DNA from: Spirochaetota bacterium
Lineage (GTDB): Bacteria; Spirochaetota; Spirochaetia; Treponematales; UBA12059
NCBI GenBank assembly: GCA_026398615.1
Contig: JAPLSN010000040.1
Span: forward strand, 1-40,911
Direction of reading: 5' to 3'
DNA: 40,911 nt
Part shown: piece by piece, positions 8,139 to 17,502 of the stretch
Layout: every line of letters starts with the position of its first letter
Numbering within the stretch: position 1 is the first letter of the stretch
The notes under the pieces: model-generated
The model's input: the letters and a program-made list of their open reading frames with translations, nothing else
Database searches by the model: none
What the model was told of the DNA's origin: nothing
Translations under genes and position numbers: made by a program

Positions 8139-9148
8139 TTTCTTCCCAGCGCTTCGAGGCAGGCGTCGATCATCGCGACGGGAACCGCGGCTTCCGGCTT
8201 GAGGAGTTTCGCCGGCCTTGGAGCCGCTTTGAAACTGGCGGGAAGGGGTATCGACGGATCGACGGGGTACATCCACTGCGTCGTTGGCAGCAGTGCCTGG
8301 ACTTCCGGCGAAAGGAGGTAGTCCACGAATGCCTTGGCCTGTTTGAGCCGCATGGTTCCCGCGAGTATGCCCGCGCCTTCGACCTGCAGCGGATGACCTT
8401 CGGCGAAAACGAGGGTCTTGTACCTCTCCGTATGGTCGTTTTCGACATGGTAGGCAGGGCTCGTGGTATAGCTCAGGACAAGAGGCGTTTCGCCCGCGAC
8501 GAACATGCCATACGCGGAATCCCACCCGTCGGTCATGGTCAGGACGGTCGGTTTCAACCTTCGCCAGTAATCGGGAGCTGCGTCGCCGTAAGCCGACACG
8601 GTCCATGCGAGAAACCCGAGGCCCGGCGTTGAGGTTCGCGGATCCATGATCACGAGCTTGCCTGAGTACTCGGGGGAGGTCAATCCTTCGAGGTCCTTTG
8701 GGGGCGATTCCAGCTTTTCTGAATCCCATACGATGGCGAAGCAGCCCCAATCGAAGGGAGTGAGCCTCCATTCGGGATCGAGGACCAGCTCGGGGGGAAC
8801 CTTCCCGGCGCCGGACGGTCTGTAGGAAAGGAGGATGCCTTCGGAAATCGCCCGATGCGCAAGGTTGTTGTCGATGCCGACTATGACATCCGCCTTCGGC
8901 GTCTTTTTTTCCAAGATCGCCCGAACCAGGGTCTGGCCCGCGTCCCCGGACGATACGAGTTCGATTTCGATCCCGGAAGCCTTCAGGAATCCCTTGACGA
9001 TCGCAGGGCCCGGACCCCATTCAGCGGCGAACGAATCATAGACATAGACGACAAGTTTCGACGGATCTCCTGCTTCGGCCGGTTTGGCGCAGGCGCAGAA
9101 CGCGAGGAGGACGAAGAGCAGGAACGGCAGTATGGCGGGTTGTTTCAT
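8135..9148 (-). CDS. thiB: Thiamine-binding periplasmic (lipo)protein
   Basis: A 337-residue solute-binding protein close to ThiB/TbpA. Diagnostic segments include VYVYDSFAAEWGPGP near the N-terminus, ADVIVGIDNNL, FDWGCFAIVWD, DPRTSTPGLGFL, SYTTSPAYH and QWMYPV, all of which line the thiamine site in characterised homologues. The signal region is hydrophobic (AILPFLLFVLLAF) and ends in cysteines at 18 and 20; the lipobox is non-canonical, so lipid attachment is uncertain. ATG 9148 is preferred over ATG 9166 because AGGGAG sits 5 bases upstream and the longer start would fall inside the riboswitch. The gene heads thiBPQ and is controlled by the TPP riboswitch directly upstream. Confidence 0.95.
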   Translation of the reverse strand: MKQPAILPFLLFVLLAFCACAKPAEAGDPSKLVVYVYDSFAAEWGPGPAIVKGFLKASGIEIELVSSGDAGQTLVRAILEKKTPKADVIVGIDNNLAHRAISEGILLSYRPSGAGKVPPELVLDPEWRLTPFDWGCFAIVWDSEKLESPPKDLEGLTSPEYSGKLVIMDPRTSTPGLGFLAWTVSAYGDAAPDYWRRLKPTVLTMTDGWDSAYGMFVAGETPLVLSYTTSPAYHVENDHTERYKTLVFAEGHPLQVEGAGILAGTMRLKQAKAFVDYLLSPEVQALLPTTQWMYPVDPSIPLPASFKAAPRPAKLLKPEAAVPVAMIDACLEALGRK

Positions 9149-9150
9149 GG

Positions 9151-9240
9151 CTCCCTCCGCAGGCATTACCCTGTTCAGGTGATTCGGGTATCATCTCAGA
9201 CCGTATTTCGCGACGGAAAAAACGGCCACCCCGGTGAAGC
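9151..9240 (-). promoter_or_regulatory. TPP riboswitch (THI element) controlling thiBPQ
   Basis: Read on the minus strand, the leader shows the conserved core in order: CGGGGTG, then CTGAGA, ATACCC, CACCTGAAC, TAATGCC, GCG and AGGGAG. These match the thi-box consensus. The final AGGGAG (plus-strand 9151-9156) is both the 3' side of the closing helix and the ribosome binding site of thiB. Binding of thiamine pyrophosphate should therefore hide the ribosome site and switch off translation. No intrinsic terminator follows the element, which supports a translational mechanism. Exact 5' border is approximate. Confidence 0.95.
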
Positions 9241-9242
9241 GG

Positions 9243-9271
9243 AAGCTACAACCAATGTCGCACAATGTCAA
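9243..9271 (-). promoter_or_regulatory. Promoter of the thiBPQ riboswitch operon
   Basis: On the minus strand TTGACA (9266-9271) is followed after 17 bases by TAGCTT (9243-9248). The -35 box is perfect and the -10 box is weak. Transcription would begin just before the riboswitch. Confidence 0.5.
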
Positions 9272-9287
9272 GAACCCCGATCACCCT

Positions 9288-10703
9288 TCAGTCTTCCCTT
9301 CCGATGAGCGCCTTGAGCGAACGCAGCCGCGTTTCGTCGATGACGATGCGCAGGTTCTTTTCCTGGGTGGGGATCACGAGGCCGACCGGGCCGTCCTTCG
9401 CCCGCCGCAAGTACTTGACGAAGGTGTAATAAAGGTCGCCCCTGCCCGCCAGACGTCCTTTAGAATAATACAGCGCGAGCGTTCCGGCATCCACGAGTAT
9501 CTCGAGCGGAACGGTCTTTCCGGGTTTGACTTTCACGAATACGTAGGAACCGGAATAATCGCGGGCATGAAGCCAAAGGTCGTTCCCGCGCACGTGAGAG
9601 CGGAGGAGTGCGTCGTTTTCCCTGGCCGACCTCCCGACCAGTATCTTCCATCCGTCCCGTTCGAGCGAAATACCGCCGAAACCCTTCCTGCCGCGTTCCT
9701 TTTCCGCCTGGACACGCACGAGATAGTTGCGGAGGACGAAGGGGTTTTCCTCTTTTTCGAGTCCCGCCAGTTCCCGATCGAGAACTGCGGCGCGTTCCCT
9801 CGCCAGGGCGAGTTCCTGAGCGATGTCGCTGGCGCCGGACCTTGCCTTGCGATGTTTCTGATAGTACGAAGCGGCATTTTCGACCATGGTGGCATCGGGT
9901 TCTATCTCCACGTGGACGACGCCGCCCCTGTAGAAATCAGGAGCTTCCACGAACCTGCCTGCGGGTTTCTTCCCCGCCTGAGCCATGAGGATATCGCCGA
10001 TTTCACGGAAACGGTCGGGATCGGCATATGAGCTCGCGACGCGCTCGAGCTCGTCGATCCTGGATTCGATGGCGAAACGCCGTTCCGCCACGCGTGCCCT
10101 GATTCGCTCCAGGAGTGTCTCACGCGAAGCGCCGCCGCCGCTCCGGGAGTAATGGGCATCGACTCGTTCGTTGAAGGTCGGCGCGGGATCGTCTGCGAAT
10201 TCGCGGATCGAGAAGTCTCTGGCCGGCGGGCTTTCGGGAATCATGGCTTCGGGGCGATACATGCCGCCTGCTATTTCGCCCTTCGAAGGCTTGCGGGCCA
10301 GCGCGTCGGCGATGTTTCCGGATGGATCCGTGAGGATGATGTTGGCTGCCCCGCTCCAGAGCCTCGCGTAGAGAAGGTAATCGCCGTCCTTGCAGCGCAG
10401 GTCGAAACGGACGATCCGTTCCGCCCCGAGCTGGCGGACGGAAGCGATTCGTCCGTTCAGTATCCGGGCTTTCAGGAGCTCGCAGAAACGGATCGGGCGT
10501 TCCGATTTCGGCACGGGTCTGGAAGTGGCGTGGAGACGGCAGGCGCCATGCGCGACGCAGACGAGCAGGTCGACCGATCCCCGCCCCGAGTACGTACAGA
10601 GCAGGAGTGTGTCGTACGAAGGCTGGACTATCTTCTGTATCTGCGCACCCGAAAGATCGAGTTCGGAAAGGACGAGATCGATCTCCTTCCAGTTCAGCGA
10701 CAA
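9288..10703 (-). CDS. NFACT-family protein (RqcH/Rqc2/Tae2-like, formerly fibronectin-binding protein)
   Basis: A 471-residue protein of the family that in other bacteria binds stalled 50S subunits and adds alanine tails to incomplete chains. The N-terminal NFACT-N domain starts with a QIQKIVQP segment; a charged helical stretch covers about 200-230 and 295-320; the NFACT-R domain has the signature DLWLHARDYSG at 375-385. It is shorter than RqcH of Bacillus (about 570 residues). The conserved DR pair of NFACT-N appears as E95-R96. The start must be TTG at 10703: an in-frame TAG occurs 30 bases upstream and there is no ATG or GTG between. It lies 37 bases after secA on the same strand and may be cotranscribed, linking export and ribosome rescue. 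Confidence 0.88.
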   Translation of the reverse strand: MSLNWKEIDLVLSELDLSGAQIQKIVQPSYDTLLLCTYSGRGSVDLLVCVAHGACRLHATSRPVPKSERPIRFCELLKARILNGRIASVRQLGAERIVRFDLRCKDGDYLLYARLWSGAANIILTDPSGNIADALARKPSKGEIAGGMYRPEAMIPESPPARDFSIREFADDPAPTFNERVDAHYSRSGGGASRETLLERIRARVAERRFAIESRIDELERVASSYADPDRFREIGDILMAQAGKKPAGRFVEAPDFYRGGVVHVEIEPDATMVENAASYYQKHRKARSGASDIAQELALARERAAVLDRELAGLEKEENPFVLRNYLVRVQAEKERGRKGFGGISLERDGWKILVGRSARENDALLRSHVRGNDLWLHARDYSGSYVFVKVKPGKTVPLEILVDAGTLALYYSKGRLAGRGDLYYTFVKYLRRAKDGPVGLVIPTQEKNLRIVIDETRLRSLKALIGRED

Positions 10704-10740
10704 CGGGAACCCCGCATCCGCGAACCGATCCTGCTACGGA

Positions 10741-13524
10741 TCACGAGCCGTGGCAATGCTTGTACTTCTTGCCGGAACCGCAGGGACAGGGGTCGTTTCG
10801 CCCGACCTTGGGGTTCGCACGCCGTACAGTTACCGTACCGGAGCGTGCCTGGTCGGCGACCGAACCCGCGGGTGCCATTGCCGGCCTTGCCGTCTGGGAG
10901 GACCCCGTAATGGTCGCCGCGGCGCTGCCGAATTGTCCCACTTCGTCGTGCATCGCGGTGGCGACCGTCGTCGCCTTCACCTGTCGCTCTTCCTGGGCTT
11001 TGATCCTCACGAGGAAGACTTTCCTGGCCAACTGGGCACGGATGTCCTCGATCATCGACTCGAAGATCTTGAATCCCTCGATCTTGTACTCGGTCAGCGG
11101 GTTCTTCTGCGCGTACGAGCGCAAGTACACCGCTTCGCGGAGGGCTTCCATGTTTTCGAGGTGGTCCAGCCACTTCTGGTCGATCGCCTGCAGGTACTGG
11201 TAGCGGATGAAGTGGTTGAGGTTGCCGAGTCCCGCGAATTCCGTCTTGGCGGCGAGGTCCGCGACGAGGTGGTCGCCCAGCCAGCGGGACAGGACGTCGG
11301 GATCCTTGGCTTCGGTCGAATCGTGCCGGAAAGGAAGCTGAACATTGTAATCGACGCGAAGCGTTTCCTGGAGCTTGGTCCATGCTCCGAGGGCATCGCC
11401 GCGGAGGTCGTCCCGGTACTCCTGCATGGCGCTTTCGACCATCTCGAGGGCCGCGGCCAGCACACGGTCCTTGAGGCTTTCATCCCTGAGTATGGCGTCG
11501 CGCTGGCTGTAGATGAACGCGCGTTGCTGGTTCAGCACGTCGTCGTATTCGAGGAGGTGCTTGCGAATTTCGAAATTGCGCTCCTCGACACGCTTCTGCG
11601 CCCCCTCGATCGTCCTGTTCAGCATCGAATGGTAGAGCGGCTCTCCGTCCTTCATGCCCATCTTCGACATGAGGCCCTTGAGGTTCGACCCTCCGAACAG
11701 GCGCATGAGCTCGTCGTCGAGGGAGATGAAGAACCGACTCAGCCCGGGATCGCCCTGGCGTCCGGATCGGCCGCGCAGCTGGTTGTCGATGCGCCGGCTT
11801 TCGTGGCGCTCCGTACCGAGCACGTAGAGCCCCCCGAGATTCCGGACTCCTTCGTAATCATTTCGCCACGCAACGGATTCCGCGTCGAGCGCGGCCTTGA
11901 TCTCCTCGTCACTCGCCTGGCTGCCCGCTCGCCGGCGCGCCCGGTATTCGGGATTTCCTCCCAGCTTGATGTCGGTGCCTCGGCCGGCCATGTTGGTGGC
12001 GATGGTGACCGAACCCCTTGCGCCGGCTTCCGAGATGATCAGTGCCTCGCGGGCGTGGTTCTTGGCGTTGAGCACCTCGTGACGGACTCCCTTGCGGGTC
12101 AGGAGCGCGGAGAGGCGCTCGGACTTCTCGATGCTGACGGTCCCGACGAGGATGGGCTGTCCCTTCTGGTGGATTTCCGCGATCTCGTCGCTGATGGCGC
12201 CGAACTTGTCGCCCTCGTTGAGGAATACGAGGTCGTCATCGTCCACGCGGGCAAGGGGGCGGTTGGTCGGGATCACGACGACATCGAGGTCGTATATCTT
12301 CGCGAATTCCGCGGCCTCGGTATCGGCCGTTCCCGTCATGCCGCTGATCTTTTCGTACATGCGGAAAAAATTCTGGAATGTGATGGTCGCCATGGTCCGG
12401 TTCCTTCGGGCGATGCGGATGCGTTCCTTGGCTTCGATCGCCTCGTGCAACCCGTCCGAATAGCGCCGGCCGTGAAGGATGCGGCCGGTGAACTCGTCCA
12501 CGATCTGGACTTGCCCGTCCTGGACGACGTAGTCCACGTCCATGTGGAACAGGGTGTGGGACCGGACAGCCTGGGTCATGTAGTGGACGAATTCGAAATT
12601 ACCTTCCTCGAAAAGCGAGCCCTTGATTAGCCCGCGCTTCTGGAGAAGTCCTTCGAATTTGTCGAGGCCCTGCGGCGTGAAGGAGACACGCTTGGATTTT
12701 TCGTCCGACTTGTAGTCGCCGTCCAAAGCCTGTCCTTCCTCTTCCCGGGGATACTCGCCGGTTTCCGGATCCTTCTTCACCTCGTCGAGCTGGGTGACGA
12801 AACGGTTTACCTCGTTGATCTTGAAGGTGTCGTCCTCGGCGGGGCCGGAGATGATGAGCGGTGTCCTGGCTTCGTCGATGAGGATGGAATCGATCTCGTC
12901 CACCACGCAGTAGCTGTGCCCACGCTGGACGCGTCCTTCCAGGGTCCACGCCATATTGTCCCGGAGGTAGTCGAAGCCGAACTCGTTGTTCGTGCCGTAG
13001 GTGATGTCCTTCGCATAGGCTTCGCGACGCGACGCCGGATCCATGCTGGAGAGGATGACGCCGACGCTGACGTCGAGGTAGCGGTACACGGGGCCCATCC
13101 ACGCCGCGTCGCGTTCGGCCAGGTAATCGTTCACCGTGACGACATGGACACCCTTGCCGGACAGCGTGTTGAGGAAGACGGCGCTCACCGAGGAGAGCGT
13201 CTTTCCCTCGCCGGTCTTCATCTCGACGATCTTGCCCTGGTGAAGCACGATGCTTCCCAGCATCTGTACGTCGTACGGTCGTTCGCCGAGCATGCGCCGT
13301 GCTGCCTCGCGCGCGAGCGCGAACGCCTCGGGAAGCAGCGAATCCAGGCTTTCGCCCGCGGCGGCGCGGGACTTGAGCGCTGCGGTGGCGGCCGGGTAAT
13401 CCACGGCGGACAGCGCCATCGCCCAGGATTCGCGTTCGTTGATCCGGTGGAGGACGGGCAGGAGGGTTTTCAGATCGCGTTCATGCTTGGTTCCGAGAAA
13501 CGCCGTCAGTGGATTGAATGCCAT
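10741..13524 (-). CDS. secA: Protein translocase ATPase SecA
   Basis: A 927-residue SecA, the ATPase that drives preproteins through SecYEG. Walker A TGEGKT is at 104-109, the second nucleotide-binding fold has [13 protein letters not shown], and the preprotein cross-linking and scaffold regions are full length. The protein ends with the zinc-binding SEC-C tail ([12 protein letters not shown]), which contacts SecB or ribosomes in other species. ATG 13524 is chosen because it gives the standard N-terminus and is placed 7 bases after a promoter -10 box; no Shine-Dalgarno sequence is visible there. A longer frame upstream runs into the divergent lipoprotein gene and has no homologous start. Confidence 0.98.
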   Translation of the reverse strand: MAFNPLTAFLGTKHERDLKTLLPVLHRINERESWAMALSAVDYPAATAALKSRAAAGESLDSLLPEAFALAREAARRMLGERPYDVQMLGSIVLHQGKIVEMKTGEGKTLSSVSAVFLNTLSGKGVHVVTVNDYLAERDAAWMGPVYRYLDVSVGVILSSMDPASRREAYAKDITYGTNNEFGFDYLRDNMAWTLEGRVQRGHSYCVVDEIDSILIDEARTPLIISGPAEDDTFKINEVNRFVTQLDEVKKDPETGEYPREEEGQALDGDYKSDEKSKRVSFTPQGLDKFEGLLQKRGLIKGSLFEEGNFEFVHYMTQAVRSHTLFHMDVDYVVQDGQVQIVDEFTGRILHGRRYSDGLHEAIEAKERIRIARRNRTMATITFQNFFRMYEKISGMTGTADTEAAEFAKIYDLDVVVIPTNRPLARVDDDDLVFLNEGDKFGAISDEIAEIHQKGQPILVGTVSIEKSERLSALLTRKGVRHEVLNAKNHAREALIISEAGARGSVTIATNMAGRGTDIKLGGNPEYRARRRAGSQASDEEIKAALDAESVAWRNDYEGVRNLGGLYVLGTERHESRRIDNQLRGRSGRQGDPGLSRFFISLDDELMRLFGGSNLKGLMSKMGMKDGEPLYHSMLNRTIEGAQKRVEERNFEIRKHLLEYDDVLNQQRAFIYSQRDAILRDESLKDRVLAAALEMVESAMQEYRDDLRGDALGAWTKLQETLRVDYNVQLPFRHDSTEAKDPDVLSRWLGDHLVADLAAKTEFAGLGNLNHFIRYQYLQAIDQKWLDHLENMEALREAVYLRSYAQKNPLTEYKIEGFKIFESMIEDIRAQLARKVFLVRIKAQEERQVKATTVATAMHDEVGQFGSAAATITGSSQTARPAMAPAGSVADQARSGTVTVRRANPKVGRNDPCPCGSGKKYKHCHGS

Positions 13525-13531
13525 GGGGGCT

Positions 13532-13560
13532 AATCTATCCCTTTTGGATTTCGCGGTCAA
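13532..13560 (-). promoter_or_regulatory. secA promoter, predicted leaderless transcript
   Basis: On the minus strand TTGACC (13555-13560), 17 bases, TAGATT (13532-13537), then only 7 bases to the secA ATG. Transcription should start at or within a base or two of the start codon. Confidence 0.6.
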
Positions 13561-13599
13561 GGCGAAGGTCATCGTCCATCCGGGTTCTTGCGCATATGG

Positions 13600-13629
13600 T
13601 TGACAACCTGGGAACGATGCTGGTACACC
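13600..13629 (+). promoter_or_regulatory. Promoter of the lipoprotein-nnr operon, predicted leaderless
   Basis: TTGACA (13600-13605), 18 bases, TACACC (13624-13629), then 7 bases to ATG 13637. The -35 box is perfect, the -10 box is weak. It is back to back with the secA promoter. Confidence 0.45.
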
Positions 13630-13636
13630 GGATTCC

Positions 13637-14890
13637 ATGACCTTCACGCATGCTCGCGCGCACGGCGCGCGCCCTGGATGCCTTGCCATCGTCGCGATGA
13701 TCGCGCTCGCCGCGTCCTGTTCGCACGGCGGGCCGGTAGTAATCCTGGAACGGGAACAGCTTTTCTCCCTGGATTACGGCACAGCCGAAGACAAGTTGAG
13801 CCTCTTCCGGCTCGAGGGCTACGCGCCTCCGCTCAAGACCTGCATGACGATGAGAGACGGCATCTTCTACGTCTCGAACGGCGACGGTGCGAAAGTCCTG
13901 GGATTTTCCTCCTTCGGCGACCTTCTGTCCATGATCTACGATCCGGACAAGAACCCTCCGCCCATGATGCTCAAGGTCGTGGATCATGGCGAGGGAGGCA
14001 TCGACGGAATTTCGGGGATACAGGGACGGATCGCGGTGAGGCATCCGCTCGAAGCGGTGGGCGAAATAGCCGTCGACTCTCGCAAGACGATCTACGTCGA
14101 GGACAAGGTTCCTCAGGACCGGCGGACCTGGGACAAGGACGCGGACGCACAACTCGAGAACGTCGTGCTCCGTTTCGACAGGAACGGCGTCTACCGCGAT
14201 TACCTTGGACAGGAGGGCATCGGCGGAACCCCGTTCCCCTTCGTGACCGGAATCTACGTGACGAAACGGGATGACTGCGTGGTGGTCTGCGTGACGAAAC
14301 GGGCCTGGTCGGCTTTCTGGTATGATCCGGAAGGGCGGCTCGAGTACTCGGTTACCGTGGACCGCGACAAGCTTCCGGTTCCTGAGATTTCGGATTATGC
14401 CGCGTCTCTCGAAAAGATCATCCCCGATCCCGACGGGAAAAGCCTTTTCGTCAAGGTGGATTACTACAAGAACCGCATCGACGAGGCGACGAAGACGCTC
14501 GTCAGCATTGAGTACGCCGAGAGCTGGGTGTACCGGATGAATCCGGGAAAGGCGACCTTCGGCGAAAAATACGAAATCCTGCCTTACGAGGACCCGTCGG
14601 CGTCGTCCACGGGCTCCGGCAGGAAAGTGTTCGAATTCCTCGGGACCACGTCCGGCGGTTACCTGTTCTTCTCGACCGTCGGCGACGACGGAGCCATGAT
14701 CGTCGCGGCATACAACCTGGCGTCCAGGACCATGAAGCATTATTCCATCCGCATCGATCCGGACGAGATGAACTACGTTTCGCTCTTCCTTTCGAATGAC
14801 GGCATACTCTGCGCCCTCCTGGCAACGCGGCTCGAAGCCAGGCTCGTCTGGTGGCGATTCGACAAGGTTCTTCCGGGTGTCGGCAGATGA
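13637..14890 (+). CDS. Putative spirochaetal lipoprotein, possibly LIC_12708-type
   Basis: A 417-residue predicted lipoprotein. A short basic N-terminus is followed by a hydrophobic stretch ([13 protein letters not shown]) and a lipobox LAASC, with the lipidated cysteine at residue 28. The rest is strand-rich with repeated short units ([50 protein letters not shown]), suggesting a beta-propeller-like fold exposed at the periplasmic or outer surface. It resembles a conserved spirochaete lipoprotein family annotated as LIC_12708; this is from memory of the sequence style and needs a profile search. Its stop overlaps the start of the NAD(P)H-hydrate repair gene as ATGA. No enzymatic motif was recognised. 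Confidence 0.75.
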   Translation: MTFTHARAHGARPGCLAIVAMIALAASCSHGGPVVILEREQLFSLDYGTAEDKLSLFRLEGYAPPLKTCMTMRDGIFYVSNGDGAKVLGFSSFGDLLSMIYDPDKNPPPMMLKVVDHGEGGIDGISGIQGRIAVRHPLEAVGEIAVDSRKTIYVEDKVPQDRRTWDKDADAQLENVVLRFDRNGVYRDYLGQEGIGGTPFPFVTGIYVTKRDDCVVVCVTKRAWSAFWYDPEGRLEYSVTVDRDKLPVPEISDYAASLEKIIPDPDGKSLFVKVDYYKNRIDEATKTLVSIEYAESWVYRMNPGKATFGEKYEILPYEDPSASSTGSGRKVFEFLGTTSGGYLFFSTVGDDGAMIVAAYNLASRTMKHYSIRIDPDEMNYVSLFLSNDGILCALLATRLEARLVWWRFDKVLPGVGR

Positions 14891-16422
14891 AACCCCTCGT
14901 CGATTTCGCCGTCGCCCGCGAGCTAGACGCACGCATTGTCGAAGGGATCGGCGTACCCTCCATCGTGCTCATGGAGGATGCGGCCGTCGCGATGACCGAG
15001 GCGATCCTGGCGCGGGTTCCCGGCGGCACACCGCGGCCGGAAGTCACGGCGCTCTGCGGCGGCGGCGGCAACGCTGGCGATGCCCTGGCCGTGTGCAGGC
15101 TGTTGTCCTTCAGGCGCGGGTACGCCATCTCTGTCGTCCGTACGAAATCCGTTCCGTGCGGGAACACCGCCGTCCACCTGCGGGCGCTCGATCGGCTCAA
15201 CGCGCGGATTTTCGAATGGTCGAAGGACCGTGAAGCGTGCGAGGCGGCCATCGCGGGCGCCGGCATCCTCATCGACGGGCTTTCCGGGATCGGGCTTTGC
15301 GGATCGCTTGCCGACGAGGCAGCGGAGATTGTGGAAACGCTCAGGTCGGCGGGCGGGACCGTGTTCGCCGTGGATGTGCCGTCCGGCCTCGGCGACGGCA
15401 GGGTCGGAACGCTCGTGCGGTCGGATTATACGCTCTGCGTCGAACCCCTCAAGAGCGCTTTGTATCGACCGGCCTTCCGGGAGGCTTGCGGGAACATTGT
15501 CCCCGTTCCCGGCGTCTTTCCGGAAGCAAATTTCATCAGGACGGCTGAGGATATGCCGGAATGCGGCTTGTCAAGCGTCCGCGCCGAGCTGCTTGAAGAG
15601 AAGGACCTGCCCTCGCTCGTACGGCCGGTATCCCCGTCAGCCCACAAGTACGATCGCGGAGCGGTGGCGGTGTTCGCGGGTGCCGTCGGATCCACGGGTG
15701 CCGCGATCATGGCGAGCGAGGCGGTGCAGGCGTGCGCGGGACTTGTCACCCTTTTCGTGCGGCCCGAACTCTGGCCGATCTGCGCCTCGCGACTCGTCGA
15801 ACCAATGGTGAAACCGGAAGGGGAGAAACATGACTTCTCCAGGTTTTCGGCCATTTGCGTGGGTCCGGGATGGGGCCTGGATCCGTCGAGGGACGAGATC
15901 TTCGCCTCTGTATGGGATTCCGGGTTGCCGCTCGTACTCGATGCGGATGGCCTGCGGATCCTCAAACGGATGTCGCCCGGACCCAGGAACGCGCCGCTCG
16001 TGCTGACTCCGCACCTGGGCGAACTTTCCTCGCTCATGGACGTGTCACAGGCGGAGGTCAACACCGACCCGTATGCGGCAGCCCGCCAAGCTGCAGGGAA
16101 ATACGGCTGCATCGTCGTCGCCAAGTCCCATGTCACCTGGATCGTCGCCGTGGACGGACCCGCCGGTGTTTTCGACGGGATGACGCCTTCTCTTGCCGTA
16201 GGCGGATCGGGTGACATCCTTGCAGGGCTCCTGGCAGGACTGCTCGCGGACGGTTCTACGCCGGTATCGGCTGCACGGGCCGCGGTGCTGGCCCATGGCA
16301 TGGCCGGGAAACGCCTGGCCGGCATTTCGGGGTACTTCCCCGCATCATTGATTTCACGCGAAGCCGGCAGCATCATCGCCGACGCGAGGCGGCGCGCTTC
16401 GATGGAGGGGCGGAAGGGATGA
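14887..16422 (+). CDS. nnr: Bifunctional NAD(P)H-hydrate repair enzyme (epimerase + ADP-dependent dehydratase)
   Basis: A 511-residue fusion that repairs hydrated NADH and NADPH. The N-terminal YjeF_N epimerase domain (about 1-215) has the GGGGNAGDALAVCRLL loop, where most members have GPGNNGGDG, and the DVPSGLGDG motif. The C-terminal ribokinase-like dehydratase domain has KYDRGAVAVFAG, the CVGPGWGLD segment, VLDADGL, LTPHLGE and the ATP/ADP site GGSGDILAGLLAG, where GTGDVLAG is usual. The epimerase loop differs enough from the norm to raise the question whether the first activity is fully kept. The start overlaps the lipoprotein stop (ATGA) and the stop overlaps the next start (ATGA), so the three genes form one coupled operon. 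Confidence 0.92.
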   Translation: MKPLVDFAVARELDARIVEGIGVPSIVLMEDAAVAMTEAILARVPGGTPRPEVTALCGGGGNAGDALAVCRLLSFRRGYAISVVRTKSVPCGNTAVHLRALDRLNARIFEWSKDREACEAAIAGAGILIDGLSGIGLCGSLADEAAEIVETLRSAGGTVFAVDVPSGLGDGRVGTLVRSDYTLCVEPLKSALYRPAFREACGNIVPVPGVFPEANFIRTAEDMPECGLSSVRAELLEEKDLPSLVRPVSPSAHKYDRGAVAVFAGAVGSTGAAIMASEAVQACAGLVTLFVRPELWPICASRLVEPMVKPEGEKHDFSRFSAICVGPGWGLDPSRDEIFASVWDSGLPLVLDADGLRILKRMSPGPRNAPLVLTPHLGELSSLMDVSQAEVNTDPYAAARQAAGKYGCIVVAKSHVTWIVAVDGPAGVFDGMTPSLAVGGSGDILAGLLAGLLADGSTPVSAARAAVLAHGMAGKRLAGISGYFPASLISREAGSIIADARRRASMEGRKG

Positions 16423-16961
16423 ACACACCAGACCGCGACGACGGGGACCAGGAGATTCATTTCCACTATGATCGCTCGAAACGCCTGGATCGGGCATCTC
16501 CGGATGTGCGCTGGCTGGCGGAACGCCAGAAGAAGGGAAGACCTTCCGTAATCGCCGGCATGCTGTCCAACAAGCCGCTCGTCATCCTGTTCCTCACGCT
16601 CGTCATCGCGACGGTGATCGTCAATCTCATGGGTTTCCTCGGCGGCATCCCCGACAGGACACGGCTCGGGGCGTACTCCTTTTTTGCGCAGGCCTTCATT
16701 TTCGACGGCGATGCATATGTCACCGTCATCGCGAAGGCCGACCGCGAAGCTTCACCGGGAGGTTCGTTGAGCATCACGTCGCCGACCGAAGGTAACGCGC
16801 CCACCGTCGTGAGGGACATTCTGCCGTTGTCGGGGGTGAAGGAGTACCGTTTCATCCTGCCCGGACCGGCGGCAGCCGGCTCGAAGCTGGGGATGAGGAT
16901 CGTCACCCCGGCGGGTTCAACCGTTCTCACGGCCGAGATATCCGGGGGGGCGCGACCTTGA
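16419..16961 (+). CDS. Unknown single-pass membrane protein
   Basis: A 180-residue protein not recognised. The first 50 residues are hydrophilic and basic with several arginines and should be cytoplasmic. One membrane helix follows (about 53-73, LVILFLTLVIATVIVNLMGF). The remaining 105 residues look like a small extracytoplasmic beta domain (YVTVIAKAD, YRFILPGP, GMRIVTPAGS). It is the last gene of the lipoprotein-nnr operon, joined by an ATGA overlap. Its TGA stop lies inside the -35 box of the Nudix gene promoter. A role with the lipoprotein in the envelope is a guess from position only. Confidence 0.75.
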   Translation: MNTPDRDDGDQEIHFHYDRSKRLDRASPDVRWLAERQKKGRPSVIAGMLSNKPLVILFLTLVIATVIVNLMGFLGGIPDRTRLGAYSFFAQAFIFDGDAYVTVIAKADREASPGGSLSITSPTEGNAPTVVRDILPLSGVKEYRFILPGPAAAGSKLGMRIVTPAGSTVLTAEISGGARP

Positions 16962-16986
16962 CCGCGTTCCGTAGATACCATACGGT
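16958..16986 (+). promoter_or_regulatory. Nudix gene promoter, predicted leaderless, -35 overlaps upstream stop
   Basis: TTGACC (16958-16963), 17 bases, TACGGT (16981-16986), 6 bases to ATG 16993. The TGA inside the -35 box is the stop codon of the preceding gene. Confidence 0.4.
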
Positions 16987-16992
16987 TCAAGC

Positions 16993-17421
16993 ATGAGCCG
17001 AGGAAAACCCGACGTCGAAGAACCTGGAGTCGGGCACCGCGTTTCGGTAGCCGCGATCATCCGGATGGGCGGGAAAGTTTTCATCGCACGGCGCAAACCC
17101 GGCGGGGATCTGGGCGGACTCTGGGAATTTCCGGGCGGAAAATGCGAAATCGGGGAAAAACCCGAAGATACCGTGGTACGGGAGCTGGCCGAGGAATTCG
17201 GCGCCCGCGCCCGCGTGGTAACGGCGCTCGGTCGCACATCCTTCGTCCACGGCAGCAGGGATTACACGCTCATCGGGTTCGAAACCGTCCTCGACGAACC
17301 CGCGTGTTTCCTGCTCGAGCACGACGAGACCGCGATGGTCGAGCCGGACGAACTCGATGGACTCGATTTCGCGCCGTCCGACAGGGGATTGTTCCGGTTC
17401 GTGAAAGGTTCATGTCGTTGA
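16993..17421 (+). CDS. Nudix hydrolase, MutT-like
   Basis: A 142-residue Nudix protein. The Nudix box is perfect: G49, five residues, E55, seven residues, then RELAEEFG at 63-70, which binds the catalytic magnesium ions. Preceding WEFPGGK and the RRKPGGDLGGLWEFP context are those of MutT-type 8-oxo-dGTP diphosphatases (nucleotide pool sanitation). Substrate cannot be fixed from sequence alone, so the symbol mutT is not assigned. No Shine-Dalgarno is visible before the ATG. It converges with xseB; the 81 bases between (17422-17502) contain no evident terminator. Confidence 0.88.
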   Translation: MSRGKPDVEEPGVGHRVSVAAIIRMGGKVFIARRKPGGDLGGLWEFPGGKCEIGEKPEDTVVRELAEEFGARARVVTALGRTSFVHGSRDYTLIGFETVLDEPACFLLEHDETAMVEPDELDGLDFAPSDRGLFRFVKGSCR

Positions 17422-17502
17422 ACGTCATCGGCACAGTGGATCGGCATTCCGGCCATCCGCTCTGGATCAAGGGCGCGCCGGCACGACGCGGGTCGGCGGA
17501 GA

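Noticed and set aside
8139-9020. Long N-terminal extension of the thiP frame
   Set aside because: It lies entirely inside thiB in another frame; the ATGA overlap and first membrane helix place the true start at 8138.
10390-12630. A 746-codon plus-strand frame opposite secA and the NFACT gene
   Set aside because: It mirrors the codon pattern of the real genes on the minus strand, as expected in GC-rich DNA, and has no recognisable domain.
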